Notes: generated by a model not told the origin, from the letters alone. A stretch of 64,000 bases of DNA from Candidatus Planktophila lacus (GCF_002288385.1 NZ_CP016783.1:248001-312000); one strand, 5' to 3'. Counted from the first letter of the stretch, positions 49,598-59,610 are shown. Translations and numbers: made by a program.

Positions 49598-50481
49598 TTA
49601 GCTCAACTGAATGGCTTTTAACCGTTGGAGTTCTTGCAGCAGTTATTGTCTTTGATCTAGCGCTAGCAATCATCCGCCGCAACAAAGAGACCACTACAAA
49701 AGAAGCGCTCTCTTGGACCCTCTTTTACATCGCTGCAGCGATCGCCTTTGGTTTGCTCTTGCCACGCTGGGGATCAGATCAACTCCGGACTGAATTCTTT
49801 GCAGGCTGGCTAACGGAGTACGCCCTATCAGTAGATAACATCTTCGTCTTTATTATTTTGATTTCAACGCTCAAGGTTAAGAAAGAATCACAACAGTTAG
49901 TTCTTCTCTTTGGAATTTTGGTCGCGATTGTTCTACGAGTAATCCTTATCTTTGCCGGCGTCGCGCTGGTTTCACGATTCACATCAGCCTTCTACGTCTT
50001 TGGCGCCTTCCTAATCTTCACAGCATGGAAGCTGATCAACGAAAAAGAAGAAGTAGAAGAAGATGAAGGAAAGCTCATCACCTTCTTGCGCAACCGCGGT
50101 CTTAGCACTTTCGCAATTGCGCTAATCGCTTTGGGCGTTACCGACTTGGTCTTCGCACTCGATTCGATTCCGGCAATCCTTGGCTTAACAACAAGCAGTT
50201 ACGTTGTTATCACCGCAAATATCTTCGCTCTAATGGGTCTTCGTCAGCTCTATTTCTTACTTCAAGGTGCAATGGATCGACTAGTTCACCTTGGACGCGG
50301 GCTCTCATTTATCTTGGCATTTATCGGTGTGAAGATGATCTTGCATGCGTTACACGAAAATGGCGTTCACGTTGTTGATATTTCACTTGAGGTTAGCTTG
50401 ACCGTAATCGTCTCCACCTTGGCGATTACAGCCCTTACAAGTCTCTACGCAACTCGTAACAAAGCAATCTCAAAGGAGTAG
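49594..50481 (+). CDS. TerC/Alx family membrane protein, copy 1
   Basis: This 295-residue protein has about eight helices. Acidic intramembrane motifs ALSVDNIFVFIIL and ALDSIPAILG carry the Asp residues of the metal path. TerC/Alx proteins export Mn2+ or metallate exported proteins. It is translationally coupled to the RNase H/phosphatase gene. No manganese riboswitch precedes it, unlike copy 2 at 61.5 kb. Its end overlaps the opposing oxidoreductase gene by 12 bp. Confidence 0.92.
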   Translation: MISSTEWLLTVGVLAAVIVFDLALAIIRRNKETTTKEALSWTLFYIAAAIAFGLLLPRWGSDQLRTEFFAGWLTEYALSVDNIFVFIILISTLKVKKESQQLVLLFGILVAIVLRVILIFAGVALVSRFTSAFYVFGAFLIFTAWKLINEKEEVEEDEGKLITFLRNRGLSTFAIALIALGVTDLVFALDSIPAILGLTTSSYVVITANIFALMGLRQLYFLLQGAMDRLVHLGRGLSFILAFIGVKMILHALHENGVHVVDISLEVSLTVIVSTLAITALTSLYATRNKAISKE

Positions 50482-51591
50482 TTCGCCCCCCAAAGCGATA
50501 TCTTCATTTTCTGCAATCTTCTTGGCGATATTCTGCGCCAAAGCTAAATCTTCGAGACCATCAGCAATTGGATCTGCGTCCTGCTTGCCAGTCTTAACTA
50601 GTTGATAGAACGCCTCTAATTCAACTTCAAAGGCTGGCTTATAAGATTCAAATTTATTTGATTGGTGGTCAATACCTTTGCGATAAGTTGAAATAAGCTG
50701 CGTTGGCACGCGCAAGATATATGGGCTCGGGAAGATAATGTGATGGCCTTCTTCATCGCTTACCCAGCGAATTTCCTCTTGATACATTGGGTATTGATCG
50801 AGATAGAACCAACGCACCGTTACGCGAACTCCATCTGCAGTGCGACCAAAGATGATGATCGAATCACTCGCTGAACCTGCTGGCCAGCGGTCTACGTGAT
50901 CGACTTCAGTTATATGGATATCAAGTGCGCGAAGCACTGAGAATTCATGGATAACGCTTCCGAGAACCATTTCCGAATACAGATTTCCAAATGAAGCTGC
51001 ACCCGCTTTACCGAGAGCTTCCTCCTGAACTGCTGTGCGAGATTTTGTAAACAATTCAATTAACTCAGCAGATGGTTTAGGCATATTCAGCGATTCATCT
51101 GATGTGACCAACTGGCTATCTCCACTTGGGTGTAAAACCAAGACATCGACCGTCCGCGGACGTGTCTTAATAGCTTTCTGCGCTTCAACAACTGCTGGAT
51201 CAAAGGTCTTCATATAACCGATCATTAAAGCCGAACCTGATTCCGATTTGGCTTTTTCAATTACCTTTAACTCGGCACGTGAGTATGCAAGTGGCTTTTC
51301 GCAAAATACCGTCTTGCCGGCTCGAAGTGCCATCTCCACGATGTCAGCATGTGATCCTGAATTCAAGATTAGAACCGCATCAACTTCTTTTGACTCGATC
51401 ATTTTCCTTGGATCGGCAAAACAAACATCTCTTGAAATACCAAAGCGATCAGCTAAGGCATGTGCAGCATTAACATTGATGTCAGTCAAAGCCACGATCT
51501 CGAATAGATCAGTGCGGCGAGTTAGTATCGGTAGATGAACTGAAGATGCAACTGATCCAGTTCCAACAATTCCAACCTTGATCGCGCTCAT
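50470..51591 (-). CDS. Gfo/Idh/MocA family oxidoreductase
   Basis: This 373-residue NAD(P)-dependent sugar or inositol dehydrogenase-like protein starts at MSAIKVGIVGTG (51591). The Rossmann loop is GTGSVASS. EKPLAYS is the EKP motif with the catalytic Lys. The C-terminal alpha/beta domain covers about residues 130-340. It is divergent from the GH63-like gene (42 bp) and probably part of the same sugar pathway. The substrate is unknown. Confidence 0.9.
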   Translation of the reverse strand: MSAIKVGIVGTGSVASSVHLPILTRRTDLFEIVALTDINVNAAHALADRFGISRDVCFADPRKMIESKEVDAVLILNSGSHADIVEMALRAGKTVFCEKPLAYSRAELKVIEKAKSESGSALMIGYMKTFDPAVVEAQKAIKTRPRTVDVLVLHPSGDSQLVTSDESLNMPKPSAELIELFTKSRTAVQEEALGKAGAASFGNLYSEMVLGSVIHEFSVLRALDIHITEVDHVDRWPAGSASDSIIIFGRTADGVRVTVRWFYLDQYPMYQEEIRWVSDEEGHHIIFPSPYILRVPTQLISTYRKGIDHQSNKFESYKPAFEVELEAFYQLVKTGKQDADPIADGLEDLALAQNIAKKIAENEDIALGGELLL

Positions 51592-51633
51592 TGCATTCCT
51601 ATTCTTAGACGTGGCTGATATCGTAGCGAAATA

Positions 51634-52917
51634 ATGCAGATTAACGACTACACCCCAACTCCGGATGATATTTCTTGGGTGAGCGATGAAGTCGCAGCGA
51701 TACATGAACGCAATCGCCAACGCGGCCGCGCCGAATGGTGCGAACATGACTTCGATTTCACTTGTCCTTCTTCCGTTACCTATCCATTTCAGTGGTTCTG
51801 GGATTCTTGCTTCCACGCAATTGCGCTGAGCCACGTAGACCTTCAAAAAGCTGAAGCCGAACTAAAGAGTCTGCTTAAGAATCAGCACTCGGATGGCTTT
51901 GTCTCGCACGTAACTTTTTGGCAGCGCGATGCCTACGAAGAGATGGTTTCGACTTATGCGATTGCATTCCGCAGTCGATACCTATCAGATGAGATGCAAC
52001 CACCTCTTTTGGCTGAAGCGGTAAGCGCAGTTGCAAAGCGTGGTCGCGGGGTTGAATTCATCAACGAAGTGTTGCCAGCTGTAAAGCGGTTCTACGAATG
52101 GCTTCACACTGTGCGCAATCCATATGGTGATGGCTTGGTTCGTGTAGTTCAACCAGATGAGACCGGTATTGATCACTCTCCAGTCTGGGATGAAATCATG
52201 AATATCCAGGATGAAGAACACGAATCTTGGGATCGCGGCTGGCATTCAATCTGCGATCCTTACGACAAGTTTGATCGCGATCCAAAGAAGATGATCGAGC
52301 TAAACCACTTTGTTGTAGCCGATGTAATGACAAATACGATCTACATCGAAAATCTCTGCGTCCTTGCCGATCTCTGCCAGCAAGTTGGAGATCAAGCCGG
52401 TCACGACGAATACCAGGCCAGAGCAGTGAAAGCTCGCAAATCACTTGATGAACTCTGCTGGAACGAAGAAGACGGTCTTTATTACGGTGTGAACGGTAAA
52501 GAGAATAAGCAACTGCGTATAAACACCTTTATGAGTTTGATGCCACTGCTTTTGCCTGATCTAGATAAGCGCAAAGCAGATTCATTGATCGCACGAATCT
52601 TGAATCCTGAAGAGTATTGGGCCGAATATCCAATACCGAGCACGGCTATGAACCATCCGACTTATCGCCCAGATACGGTGGGTGGGAATTTAGTATGGCG
52701 CGGTCCTTCGTGGATCAATAGCAATTGGTATATCGCTCGTGGATTAAAGCGCCACGGTCGCAATGATTTAGCGCGCCACATAACCAACCAGAGCATCGCA
52801 ATGGTACGTAAGAGTGGATTCCGCGAGTACTACAACCCGCAAACTGCACATGGTCGCGGGGCGCCTGACTTTAGCTGGTCAACTATTCTTTTAGATCTAA
52901 TCCACGAGGTGAAATAA
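51634..52917 (+). CDS. GH63-like glycoside hydrolase (MGH1-like (alpha/alpha)6 barrel)
   Basis: This 427-residue cytoplasmic protein lacks a signal peptide. Motifs are FQWFWDSCFHAIALSHVD, DETGIDHSPVWD and GPSWINSNWYIARGLKRHG, which match the mannosylglycerate/glucosylglycerate hydrolase-like group of clan GH-G/GH63. The Asp in FWDSCF and a late Glu or Asp would be catalytic. Possible substrates are glycosylated compatible solutes or small glucosides. An isomerase gene follows after 3 bp. Confidence 0.85.
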   Translation: MQINDYTPTPDDISWVSDEVAAIHERNRQRGRAEWCEHDFDFTCPSSVTYPFQWFWDSCFHAIALSHVDLQKAEAELKSLLKNQHSDGFVSHVTFWQRDAYEEMVSTYAIAFRSRYLSDEMQPPLLAEAVSAVAKRGRGVEFINEVLPAVKRFYEWLHTVRNPYGDGLVRVVQPDETGIDHSPVWDEIMNIQDEEHESWDRGWHSICDPYDKFDRDPKKMIELNHFVVADVMTNTIYIENLCVLADLCQQVGDQAGHDEYQARAVKARKSLDELCWNEEDGLYYGVNGKENKQLRINTFMSLMPLLLPDLDKRKADSLIARILNPEEYWAEYPIPSTAMNHPTYRPDTVGGNLVWRGPSWINSNWYIARGLKRHGRNDLARHITNQSIAMVRKSGFREYYNPQTAHGRGAPDFSWSTILLDLIHEVK

Positions 52918-52920
52918 AAA

Positions 52921-53796
52921 ATGAGCAAACTCTTAAAAAGTGCCAAAGTTGGAATCGTTGCTCTTAACTGGAAATTTGAGATGGCAAAGTCCGAAGATTT
53001 TCTAAAGCGCATTGCGGCCTACGGTTTCAAAGGAATCCAGATCTCAGTTGAGCAAGCCAATTCCGACAACTTCTTATCTCAAATGAAGCAGAATGGTTTG
53101 GCGACTGCCGAACAGTATCTAGATATTGCCTGCGATGAGAACGGCCCACTTGCAACCGCAGATGCGCACTCGCAAGAGATTGTTGATGCCGCTATTCGTG
53201 CCAAAGTTGAAATGTTGGTTTTTGCAGTAGATGGAACGCTAGAGCGAGATATCTACGCAGGTCGCACACATCTTGGACCACGCTTAAATGAAAATGGCTA
53301 TCAGCGTCTTGCTGAGCACATTACTAAGTACGCACTTCTCGCCAAGGCCGCTGGCGTTCGTTCTTCATTCCATCCACATGCAGCCACATATATTGAAACG
53401 CCTGAAGAGACTAGAAAGCTAATGGCGCTTCTTGATTATGACTTGGTCGGCATGTGTCTTGATGTTGGACATTGGTTGGTTGGTGGGGGAGATCCCGTTG
53501 CTGGTGTAGTCGAATACGGAAAACGTGTTACACATGTTCACATTAAAGATGTTGATCCAGCAATTCTTAAAAAGTTAGTTGCTGGTGAATATGAAGGTAT
53601 GAACGTTGCAGTTGAAGATCACTATCTCTTTGTACCAGCCGGTGAAGGCGCACTTGATCTAGTTGGGCTATTTGCAGAACTTGAAAAGTTTGGCTTCTCG
53701 GATTGGATGATGAGCGAACAAGATAAAGCGCGCGAGCCGGCTGAAGAAAAATCAGGGGTTTCTATGCGCAATATCGAGGTGGCCCTTAAGGGTTAG
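52921..53796 (+). CDS. Sugar phosphate isomerase/epimerase-like TIM barrel
   Basis: This 291-residue AP-endonuclease-2-type barrel resembles IolE/IolI proteins. Metal-binding segments are FHPHAATYIET, CLDVGHWLVGGGDP and HVHIKDVD. With the oxidoreductase and glycosidase next to it, a sugar-oxidising route through keto-sugar intermediates is likely. The substrate cannot be named. It begins 3 bp after the glycosidase gene. Confidence 0.87.
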   Translation: MSKLLKSAKVGIVALNWKFEMAKSEDFLKRIAAYGFKGIQISVEQANSDNFLSQMKQNGLATAEQYLDIACDENGPLATADAHSQEIVDAAIRAKVEMLVFAVDGTLERDIYAGRTHLGPRLNENGYQRLAEHITKYALLAKAAGVRSSFHPHAATYIETPEETRKLMALLDYDLVGMCLDVGHWLVGGGDPVAGVVEYGKRVTHVHIKDVDPAILKKLVAGEYEGMNVAVEDHYLFVPAGEGALDLVGLFAELEKFGFSDWMMSEQDKAREPAEEKSGVSMRNIEVALKG

Positions 53797-53825
53797 CAGC
53801 CCCTGTCCATTTCCCGTACGCCCGA

Positions 53826-53831
53826 TATTGT
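53826..53831 (+). promoter_or_regulatory. Putative -10 box for leaderless hutU
   Basis: TATTGT lies 7 nt before ATG 53839; no Shine-Dalgarno is visible. It would drive hutU-hutI-hutH. Confidence 0.55.
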
Positions 53832-53838
53832 TCACCCC

Positions 53839-55500
53839 ATGACTAGCACTCCGCGTATTTTGCATGCCGCAACCGGTTCAACTCTGACCGCTAAAGGCTG
53901 GGGACAAGAGGCCGCCCTGCGCATGCTTCATAACAACTTAGATCCAGCTGTTGCAGAACATCCCGAGAACTTAGTTGTATATGGCGGAACCGGAAAAGCT
54001 GCACGTAACTGGCCATCTTTTGATGCAATAGTAAAAAGTCTTACCAATTTAAAAGATGATGAAACGCTTCTAGTTCAATCAGGTAAACCAGTTGGAGTCT
54101 TTGCAACTCACGAATGGGCGCCACGCGTTCTTATCGCAAACTCAAATTTGGTTGGCGATTGGGCGAATTGGCCAGAGTTTCGTCGCCTTGAACAACTTGG
54201 CTTGACTATGTACGGGCAGATGACTGCCGGTTCTTGGATTTACATTGGAACGCAAGGAATCTTGCAAGGAACTTACGAAACCTTTGCTGCAGTTGCACAG
54301 AAAAGATTTAACGGAACGCTGCAAGGAACTCTAACTCTGACCGGCGGTTGCGGCGGCATGGGTGGCGCACAACCACTTGCTGTGACCATGAACGGTGGCG
54401 TCTGCCTAATTATCGATATCGATAAGACTCGTTTGGAAAAACGTATTCAGACTCGCTACCTAGATGAAATTGCCGACAACATCGACGATGCGATCGAGCG
54501 AGTTCTCAAAGCGAAGAATGCGCGAGTTCCGCTATCTGTTGGGCTTGAAGGTAACGCTGCCGAGTTATTCCCGCTCTTGCTCAGCATGGATGTACCAATT
54601 GATATCGTCACAGATCAAACTTCTGCACACGATCCTTTCTCATATATACCTGCTGGCATTGATGTTCACGCCGCAGCACAGATGGCGAAAGATAACCCAG
54701 AAGATTTCACTAAACGCTCACAAGCATCCATGGCAAAACACGTTGAAGCGATGGTTGGCTTTATGGATAAAGGCGCAGAGGTTTTTGATTACGGTAACTC
54801 GATCCGCGATGAAGCCCGCCAAGGTGGCTATTCACGGGCTTTTGCCTTTCCGGGCTTTGTTCCTGCCTATATCCGTCCACTTTTCTGCGAAGGAAAAGGT
54901 CCATTTCGTTGGGTAGCGCTGTCAGGAGATCCAAAAGATATATATCGCACAGATAAGGCTGTACTGGATTTGTTTCCAGAAAATGAAGGGCTGCATCGCT
55001 GGATCACAATGGCGCAAGAGAAAGTCGCCTTCCAAGGTTTGCCTGCACGTATCTGCTGGTTGGGTTATGGCGAAAGAGATAAAGCCGGCCTTGCCTTCAA
55101 TGATTTAGTTGCACGTGGTGAAGTCTCTGCACCGATTGTTATTGGTCGCGACCATTTAGATTGCGGTTCGGTTGCATCGCCATATCGCGAAACCGAAGCG
55201 ATGTTAGATGGTTCAGATGCAATCGCAGATTGGCCGCTGCTAAATGCGATGGTCAACATTTCATCTGGCGCTTCATGGGTTTCACTTCACCATGGTGGTG
55301 GCGTTGGCATGGGACGTTCAATACATTCCGGACAAGTCTCTGTTGCAGATGGTACAAAACTTGCAGCTCAGAAGTTAGAGCGCGTATTAACAAATGATCC
55401 AGGTATGGGAGTCATTCGCCATGCAGATGCTGGTTATGACATCGCCATTGATACTGCCAAGGAACGCCATGTTCATGTACCGATGCTGGATATTGAATGA
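53839..55500 (+). CDS. hutU: Urocanate hydratase
   Basis: This NAD+-dependent enzyme converts urocanate to imidazolonepropionate, step 2 of histidine degradation. It has 553 residues. The NAD-binding stretch is [15 protein letters not shown]. The catalytic region [15 protein letters not shown] includes the conserved Cys. [15 protein letters not shown] is also diagnostic. Its stop overlaps the hutI start by 4 bp. Confidence 0.97.
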   Translation: MTSTPRILHAATGSTLTAKGWGQEAALRMLHNNLDPAVAEHPENLVVYGGTGKAARNWPSFDAIVKSLTNLKDDETLLVQSGKPVGVFATHEWAPRVLIANSNLVGDWANWPEFRRLEQLGLTMYGQMTAGSWIYIGTQGILQGTYETFAAVAQKRFNGTLQGTLTLTGGCGGMGGAQPLAVTMNGGVCLIIDIDKTRLEKRIQTRYLDEIADNIDDAIERVLKAKNARVPLSVGLEGNAAELFPLLLSMDVPIDIVTDQTSAHDPFSYIPAGIDVHAAAQMAKDNPEDFTKRSQASMAKHVEAMVGFMDKGAEVFDYGNSIRDEARQGGYSRAFAFPGFVPAYIRPLFCEGKGPFRWVALSGDPKDIYRTDKAVLDLFPENEGLHRWITMAQEKVAFQGLPARICWLGYGERDKAGLAFNDLVARGEVSAPIVIGRDHLDCGSVASPYRETEAMLDGSDAIADWPLLNAMVNISSGASWVSLHHGGGVGMGRSIHSGQVSVADGTKLAAQKLERVLTNDPGMGVIRHADAGYDIAIDTAKERHVHVPMLDIE

Positions 55501-56672
55501 CCAGCACGCTCCTTTTCAATATCGGGCAACTAGTTACAAATGATCCGCAGCACGATGGCACCAAGCTCGGAGTAATTAACGATGCCGCGCTATTGATTGA
55601 AGATGGCGTTGTTGCTTGGGCCGGGCCCAACGCCGATGCACCAACGCATCACATCAAACGTAAGATGGATGCTCACGGCAAGGCGGTTATCCCTGGTTTT
55701 GTAGATAGCCACACACATATGATCTTTGCGGGAGATCGCAGTAAAGAATTTCGCGCACGGATGCTGGGGGAGAGCTACACAGCAGGCGGCATCGCCCACA
55801 CCGTTGAACAAACTCGCGGCGCTAGTGATGAGGCGCTCACAAACAATGCGAAATCACTATTACATGAGGCTTATTCATCAGGCACCACAACTATCGAATG
55901 TAAATCAGGCTACGGATTAACTGTTGAAGATGAGCGGCGCTCTCTTGAAATTGCCCAGAGTTTTACCGAAGAGACAACTTTCCTGGGCGCACATGTTGTG
56001 CCAGTCGAATATAAGAAGAACCCAAAAGATTATGTGGATCTAGTAACCGGTCCGATGTTGGATGCAGTGCATCCATACTCAAAGTGGATCGATGTATTTT
56101 GCGACAAAGGCGCATTTTCAGTAGATGATGCCCGCACGATTCTTAAGGCAGGAATGGCGAAAGGTTTGCAACCTCGGCTACATGCCAACCAACTTCAAGA
56201 AGGTCAGGGCGTCCGCCTCGGCGTCGAACTAGATGTTGCATCCGTTGATCATGTCTCGCACCTAAGCGAGAAAGATATCGAAGCGCTCTCAACTTCTAAT
56301 ACTGTGGCAACGCTCTTGCCTGGCGCAGAATTTTCAACTCGTTCGGCTTATCCAGATGTTCGCCCACTGTTAGAAGCAAGCATCACCGTGGCACTTGCCT
56401 CTGATTGCAATCCCGGAAGTTCTTACACAACCAACATTCCGTTCATTATCGCGATCGCAGTTCGCGAGATGCATTTCTCACCAGAACAAGCTTTATGGTC
56501 GGCAACTATGGGAGGCGCAAAAGCGCTTCGCCGCGACGATATCGGACATCTCTTTGAAGGTGCACGCGCTAATTTTTCAATTCTTTCTGCAGATTCGTAC
56601 ATTCACTTGGCATATCGCCCAGGTGCTAACTTAATAGAACAGGTGTGGCGCGATGGCCTCCAAATCAAATAG
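55497..56672 (+). CDS. hutI: Imidazolonepropionase
   Basis: This amidohydrolase opens the imidazolone ring to N-formimino-glutamate, step 3 of histidine degradation. It has 391 residues. The metal site HTH is in [14 protein letters not shown], followed by LGAHVVP and LHANQL, and the late SDCNPGSS carries the final Asp. It overlaps hutU by 4 bp and hutH by 20 bp. Confidence 0.96.
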   Translation: MTSTLLFNIGQLVTNDPQHDGTKLGVINDAALLIEDGVVAWAGPNADAPTHHIKRKMDAHGKAVIPGFVDSHTHMIFAGDRSKEFRARMLGESYTAGGIAHTVEQTRGASDEALTNNAKSLLHEAYSSGTTTIECKSGYGLTVEDERRSLEIAQSFTEETTFLGAHVVPVEYKKNPKDYVDLVTGPMLDAVHPYSKWIDVFCDKGAFSVDDARTILKAGMAKGLQPRLHANQLQEGQGVRLGVELDVASVDHVSHLSEKDIEALSTSNTVATLLPGAEFSTRSAYPDVRPLLEASITVALASDCNPGSSYTTNIPFIIAIAVREMHFSPEQALWSATMGGAKALRRDDIGHLFEGARANFSILSADSYIHLAYRPGANLIEQVWRDGLQIK

Positions 56673-58206
56673 AACTGTAACTCTTTCAACCTCAGGCGTA
56701 ACTTTCGCTGATGTAATTGATGTTGCCAGATACGGCGCCAAAGTTGAGCTTTCAAAGCAATCAATCGATGCCATAAACGTTTCGAGAAAATACATTGAAG
56801 AGTATGCAGCCGGTGGAATTCCGGTTTATGGCGTATCTACTGGCTTTGGCGCCCTAGCAAACCGTCATATTGACGTGGCAGATCGCGCACAACTGCAGAA
56901 ATCACTGATTCGCTCACACGCCGCTGGCGTTGGCCCAGCAGTGGAGCGTGAAGTCGTTCGCGCTCTTATGTTCTTGCGACTTCGAACAATGGCCTCCGGT
57001 CGCACCGGCGTTCGCGTTGCACTGGCGCAGAGTTATATCGATTTCTTAAATCACGGAATCACGCCAGTTGTTCCAGAGTTTGGATCACTTGGATGCAGTG
57101 GCGATTTAGCGCCGCTATCTCATTGCGCACTTGCGCTAATGGGTGAAGGAAAAGTCCATGACGCAAACGGTGTTGAAATGCCAACTATGCAAGCCTTGGA
57201 TGCTGCAGGAATTAAGCCGATTGAACTTGAGGCTAAAGAAGGTCTTGCGTTAATCAACGGCACCGATGGAATGCTCGGAATGTTGATCATGGCATGCGCC
57301 GATCTCGAACAACTCTGCGCTGTCGCAGATATAACAACTGCGATGAGCATTGAAGGCTTACTCGGCACTGATCGAGTATTTGCCCCCGATCTACATGCAC
57401 CGCTGCGCCCACAAATTGGCCAAGCGGTTAGCGCCGCCAACATTTTTGCAATGCTCAAGGGCTCGGGAATTGTTGCCTCACACCGCGAAAATGATTCACG
57501 CGTACAAGATGCTTATTCATTACGTTGTGCGCCTCAGGTTGCCGGCGCTGTCCGTGACACAATTTCTTACGCCTCAACTATCGCCGAGCGCGAACTCGCA
57601 TCGGCGATTGATAATCCCGTCGTACTTCCTGACGGACGCGTTGAATCCAATGGAAACTTCCACGGGGCACCTGTTGCCTACGTATTAGATTTCCTTGCAA
57701 TCGCTGCAACAGATTTGGGCTCAATTGCCGAACGTCGCACCGACCGCGCACTAGATCAACATCGTTCTGCCGGTTTGCCACCATTCTTAGCGCACGATCC
57801 TGGTGTTGATTCAGGGCTAATGATTGCGCAATACACACAAGCCGGATTAGTCAGCGAGAATAAACGCCTTGCAACCCCTGCCAGCGTTGATTCGATTCCA
57901 TCATCTGCAATGCAAGAAGATCATGTATCTATGGGTTGGTCGGCAGCGCGTAAATTGCGCAAAGTTGTCGAAAATCTTGCACGCATCCTGGCTATCGAAC
58001 TCGTTACCGCGGCGCGTGCCATTGAACTCCGCGAAGGTTTGAGCCCATCACCTGCAACAGGTCGAGTTGTTAAAGAGTTGCGAAAAGTAGTTCCGGGAGT
58101 TGGGCCAGATCGTTTCTTATCTCCAGAACTTGAAGCGGCGACAACGTTGGTTAATTCAGGATCAATCGTTTCTGCTGCAAGAGAAGTAGTTAAAGAACTT
58201 ATCTAG
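56653..58206 (+). CDS. hutH: Histidine ammonia-lyase with Cys-Ser-Gly MIO triad
   Basis: This enzyme deaminates histidine to urocanate, step 1 of the pathway. It has 517 residues. YGVSTGFGALAN (59-70) carries the catalytic Tyr. The MIO cofactor forms from the triad C148-S149-G150 within GSLGCSGDLAPLSH, where most family members have Ala-Ser-Gly. The serine essential for cyclisation is kept, so activity is expected. The C-terminal SSAMQEDHVSMG loop is standard. The gene order hutU-hutI-hutH on one strand converges with hutG. Confidence 0.96.
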   Translation: MASKSNRTVTLSTSGVTFADVIDVARYGAKVELSKQSIDAINVSRKYIEEYAAGGIPVYGVSTGFGALANRHIDVADRAQLQKSLIRSHAAGVGPAVEREVVRALMFLRLRTMASGRTGVRVALAQSYIDFLNHGITPVVPEFGSLGCSGDLAPLSHCALALMGEGKVHDANGVEMPTMQALDAAGIKPIELEAKEGLALINGTDGMLGMLIMACADLEQLCAVADITTAMSIEGLLGTDRVFAPDLHAPLRPQIGQAVSAANIFAMLKGSGIVASHRENDSRVQDAYSLRCAPQVAGAVRDTISYASTIAERELASAIDNPVVLPDGRVESNGNFHGAPVAYVLDFLAIAATDLGSIAERRTDRALDQHRSAGLPPFLAHDPGVDSGLMIAQYTQAGLVSENKRLATPASVDSIPSSAMQEDHVSMGWSAARKLRKVVENLARILAIELVTAARAIELREGLSPSPATGRVVKELRKVVPGVGPDRFLSPELEAATTLVNSGSIVSAAREVVKELI

Positions 58207-59098
58207 TTGCAAATCCAGCGGCTGTTTCAAGAATCAAGAGAGCTGCTAAGCGCACAGTACGTTGATCATCTGAATCAGCGGCAGCATCGATTTCCGTAAT
58301 GTCGATGGCACGAACTCGCTTATCAGCACCCAGTAGAAGCGCTGCTTGGCGCAGTTCATCTGCAGATATTCCACCAGGCATTGCCGCTGGGCATGCCGGA
58401 ACGACGCTGCGATCACAGACATCGACATCTAGATCAACATAAATCTCACGTCCATCAGCGCCAGCGATTTCTAGCGCTTTCTTTAAGACTTCAGTAATTG
58501 TCATCTCACGCAACTGCGCGCGGGAAAACACAGTGATGCCATTTTCTTTCGCACGTTGGCTGTACTCGGCGCTATTAGCAAAGTCGGCAATACCAATCTG
58601 CACAATGTTTTGTCCTGGCAAACCAGCCTGGATCAATTGCCAAACTGGGGAACCATTTGATTGGCCATCACGAAGATCATGGTGTGCATCAAAAGTGATC
58701 AAGCCGATCTTTGATAAATCTGGCCACAGACCTGATGCCACTGAGTAGGTAATTGAGTTATCGCCACCAAGTGCGATTATCAATTTATGTTTTGCTAACA
58801 AACCGCTTGCAAAAGCACCAACTCGTGCGATGCCTTCAGGACCATCGGGTGAATCGATATTTCCTAAATCGATAAATGATTGACCGCTTAAATCAACGCC
58901 TTGCGAAGTTGAATAAGTTGAATAACGAGCTAGCGCACTTCTAATTGCATGTGGAGTTTGATCTGCGTTAGTCGGTGAAATGGAACCTTTATGTGCTGGT
59001 ACTCCGACTAATGCGATGTCAGCACTTTGATCGGTGGAGGCAAATAAAGTATTGGCGCGCTTCCACTTTGGATCATGCGGCAGATTTGCGCTCATCAT
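58199..59098 (-). CDS. hutG: Arginase-superfamily formimidoylglutamase-like protein
   Basis: This 299-residue ureohydrolase fold would hydrolyse N-formimino-glutamate to glutamate and formamide, ending the hut pathway. Metal motifs are GGDNS (111-115), FDAHHDLRD (136-144) and DLDVDVCD. The first metal ligand, usually His in GGDHS, is N114. The late EIDAAAD keeps the substrate-side Glu. The role is inferred mainly from its place beside hutUIH. Start is ATG 59098 or 59095; a TACGAT box 6 nt before 59098 favours the first. Confidence 0.85.
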   Translation of the reverse strand: MMSANLPHDPKWKRANTLFASTDQSADIALVGVPAHKGSISPTNADQTPHAIRSALARYSTYSTSQGVDLSGQSFIDLGNIDSPDGPEGIARVGAFASGLLAKHKLIIALGGDNSITYSVASGLWPDLSKIGLITFDAHHDLRDGQSNGSPVWQLIQAGLPGQNIVQIGIADFANSAEYSQRAKENGITVFSRAQLREMTITEVLKKALEIAGADGREIYVDLDVDVCDRSVVPACPAAMPGGISADELRQAALLLGADKRVRAIDITEIDAAADSDDQRTVRLAALLILETAAGFATR

Positions 59099-59104
59099 TT
59101 GCTA

Positions 59105-59110
59105 ATCGTA
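59105..59110 (-). promoter_or_regulatory. Putative -10 box for leaderless hutG
   Basis: On the minus strand TACGAT lies 6 nt before ATG 59098. Confidence 0.5.
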
Positions 59111-59127
59111 AGGCTTAATTCTTGGAC

Positions 59128-59133
59128 TACAAT
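59128..59133 (+). promoter_or_regulatory. Putative -10 box of rnpB
   Basis: TACAAT lies 6-7 nt before the 5' end of the RNase P RNA. A clear -35 box was not found. Confidence 0.5.
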
Positions 59134-59139
59134 CAGCAC

Positions 59140-59507
59140 GAAGAGTCGCCCGGATCACCGCGTTGCGCCCAGATTAATTTCTGAGTGGACCGAGGAAAGT
59201 CCGGACTTCGCAGAGCAAGGTGGTGGGTAACGCCCACCCGGAGAAATCCGCGGGATTAGTGCCACAGAAAATAGACCGCACATGCAAATGTGTAAGGGTG
59301 AAACGGTGGTGTAAGAGACCACCAGTATTTGTAGTGATGCAGATAGCTTGGTAAACCCCACCTGAAGCAAGACCACGCAGATGGCGTTTGAGAACTGCTC
59401 GTTCGAGCCATCGGGTAGGTTGCTTGAATCTGTAAGCAATTACAGATCTAGATGGATGGTGATCCGTTCGCAAGAACGACAGGATCCGGCTTATAGGGCG
59501 ACTCTTC
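59140..59507 (+). ncRNA. rnpB: RNase P RNA, bacterial type A
   Basis: This catalytic RNA matures tRNA 5' ends. The terminal helix pairs GAAGAGTCGCCC (59140-59151) with GGGCGACTCTTC (59496-59507). Core signatures are GAGGAAAGTCCGGAC near the 5' end, the CACAGAAAATAGACC-type loop, GTAAGGGTGAAACGGT and the 3' universal segment before CCGGCTTATAGGG. A T-run follows the 3' end. The 3'-terminal segment recurs twice downstream (59869 and 60297). Confidence 0.96.
59485..59507 (+). repeat. rnpB 3'-end repeat, copy 1 (within rnpB)
   Basis: This 23-nt segment, beginning TCCGGCTTATAGGGCGAC, is the native 3' terminus of RNase P RNA and the reference for the two downstream copies. Confidence 0.85.
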
Positions 59508-59517
59508 TTTTCATCAT

Positions 59518-59534
59518 AGTTACTGCGAGTAACT
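59518..59534. repeat. Short perfect hairpin after rnpB
   Basis: AGTTACT and AGTAACT form a 7-bp stem with loop GCG, followed by an A/T stretch. It may back up termination of rnpB or protect a 3' end. Confidence 0.45.
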
Positions 59535-59564
59535 AAATATTTGTGTCATAATTTTCTTGCACTA

Positions 59565-59575
59565 CGGGTTTGGTA
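59565..59575 (+). repeat. 11-nt inverted repeat arm facing the tRNA-like anticodon arm
   Basis: CGGGTTTGGTA here is the exact reverse complement of TACCAAACCCG at 59726-59736, which covers the anticodon and 3' anticodon stem of the tRNA-like gene. Confidence 0.5.
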
Positions 59576-59581
59576 GTAATC

Positions 59582-59610
59582 GGGGCTTGGTTAATTTCCA
59601 AGTCCCTTTT
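59582..59610 (+). terminator. Terminator-like hairpin between rnpB and the tRNA-like gene
   Basis: GGGGCTTGG (59582-59590) pairs with CCAAGTCCC (59598-59606, one G:U) around TTAATTT, followed by TTTT. It implies a short transcript ends here on the plus strand. Confidence 0.75.

Noticed and set aside
59155-59473. Antisense open frames inside rnpB
   Set aside because: They lie wholly in the structured RNase P RNA and have no protein family features.
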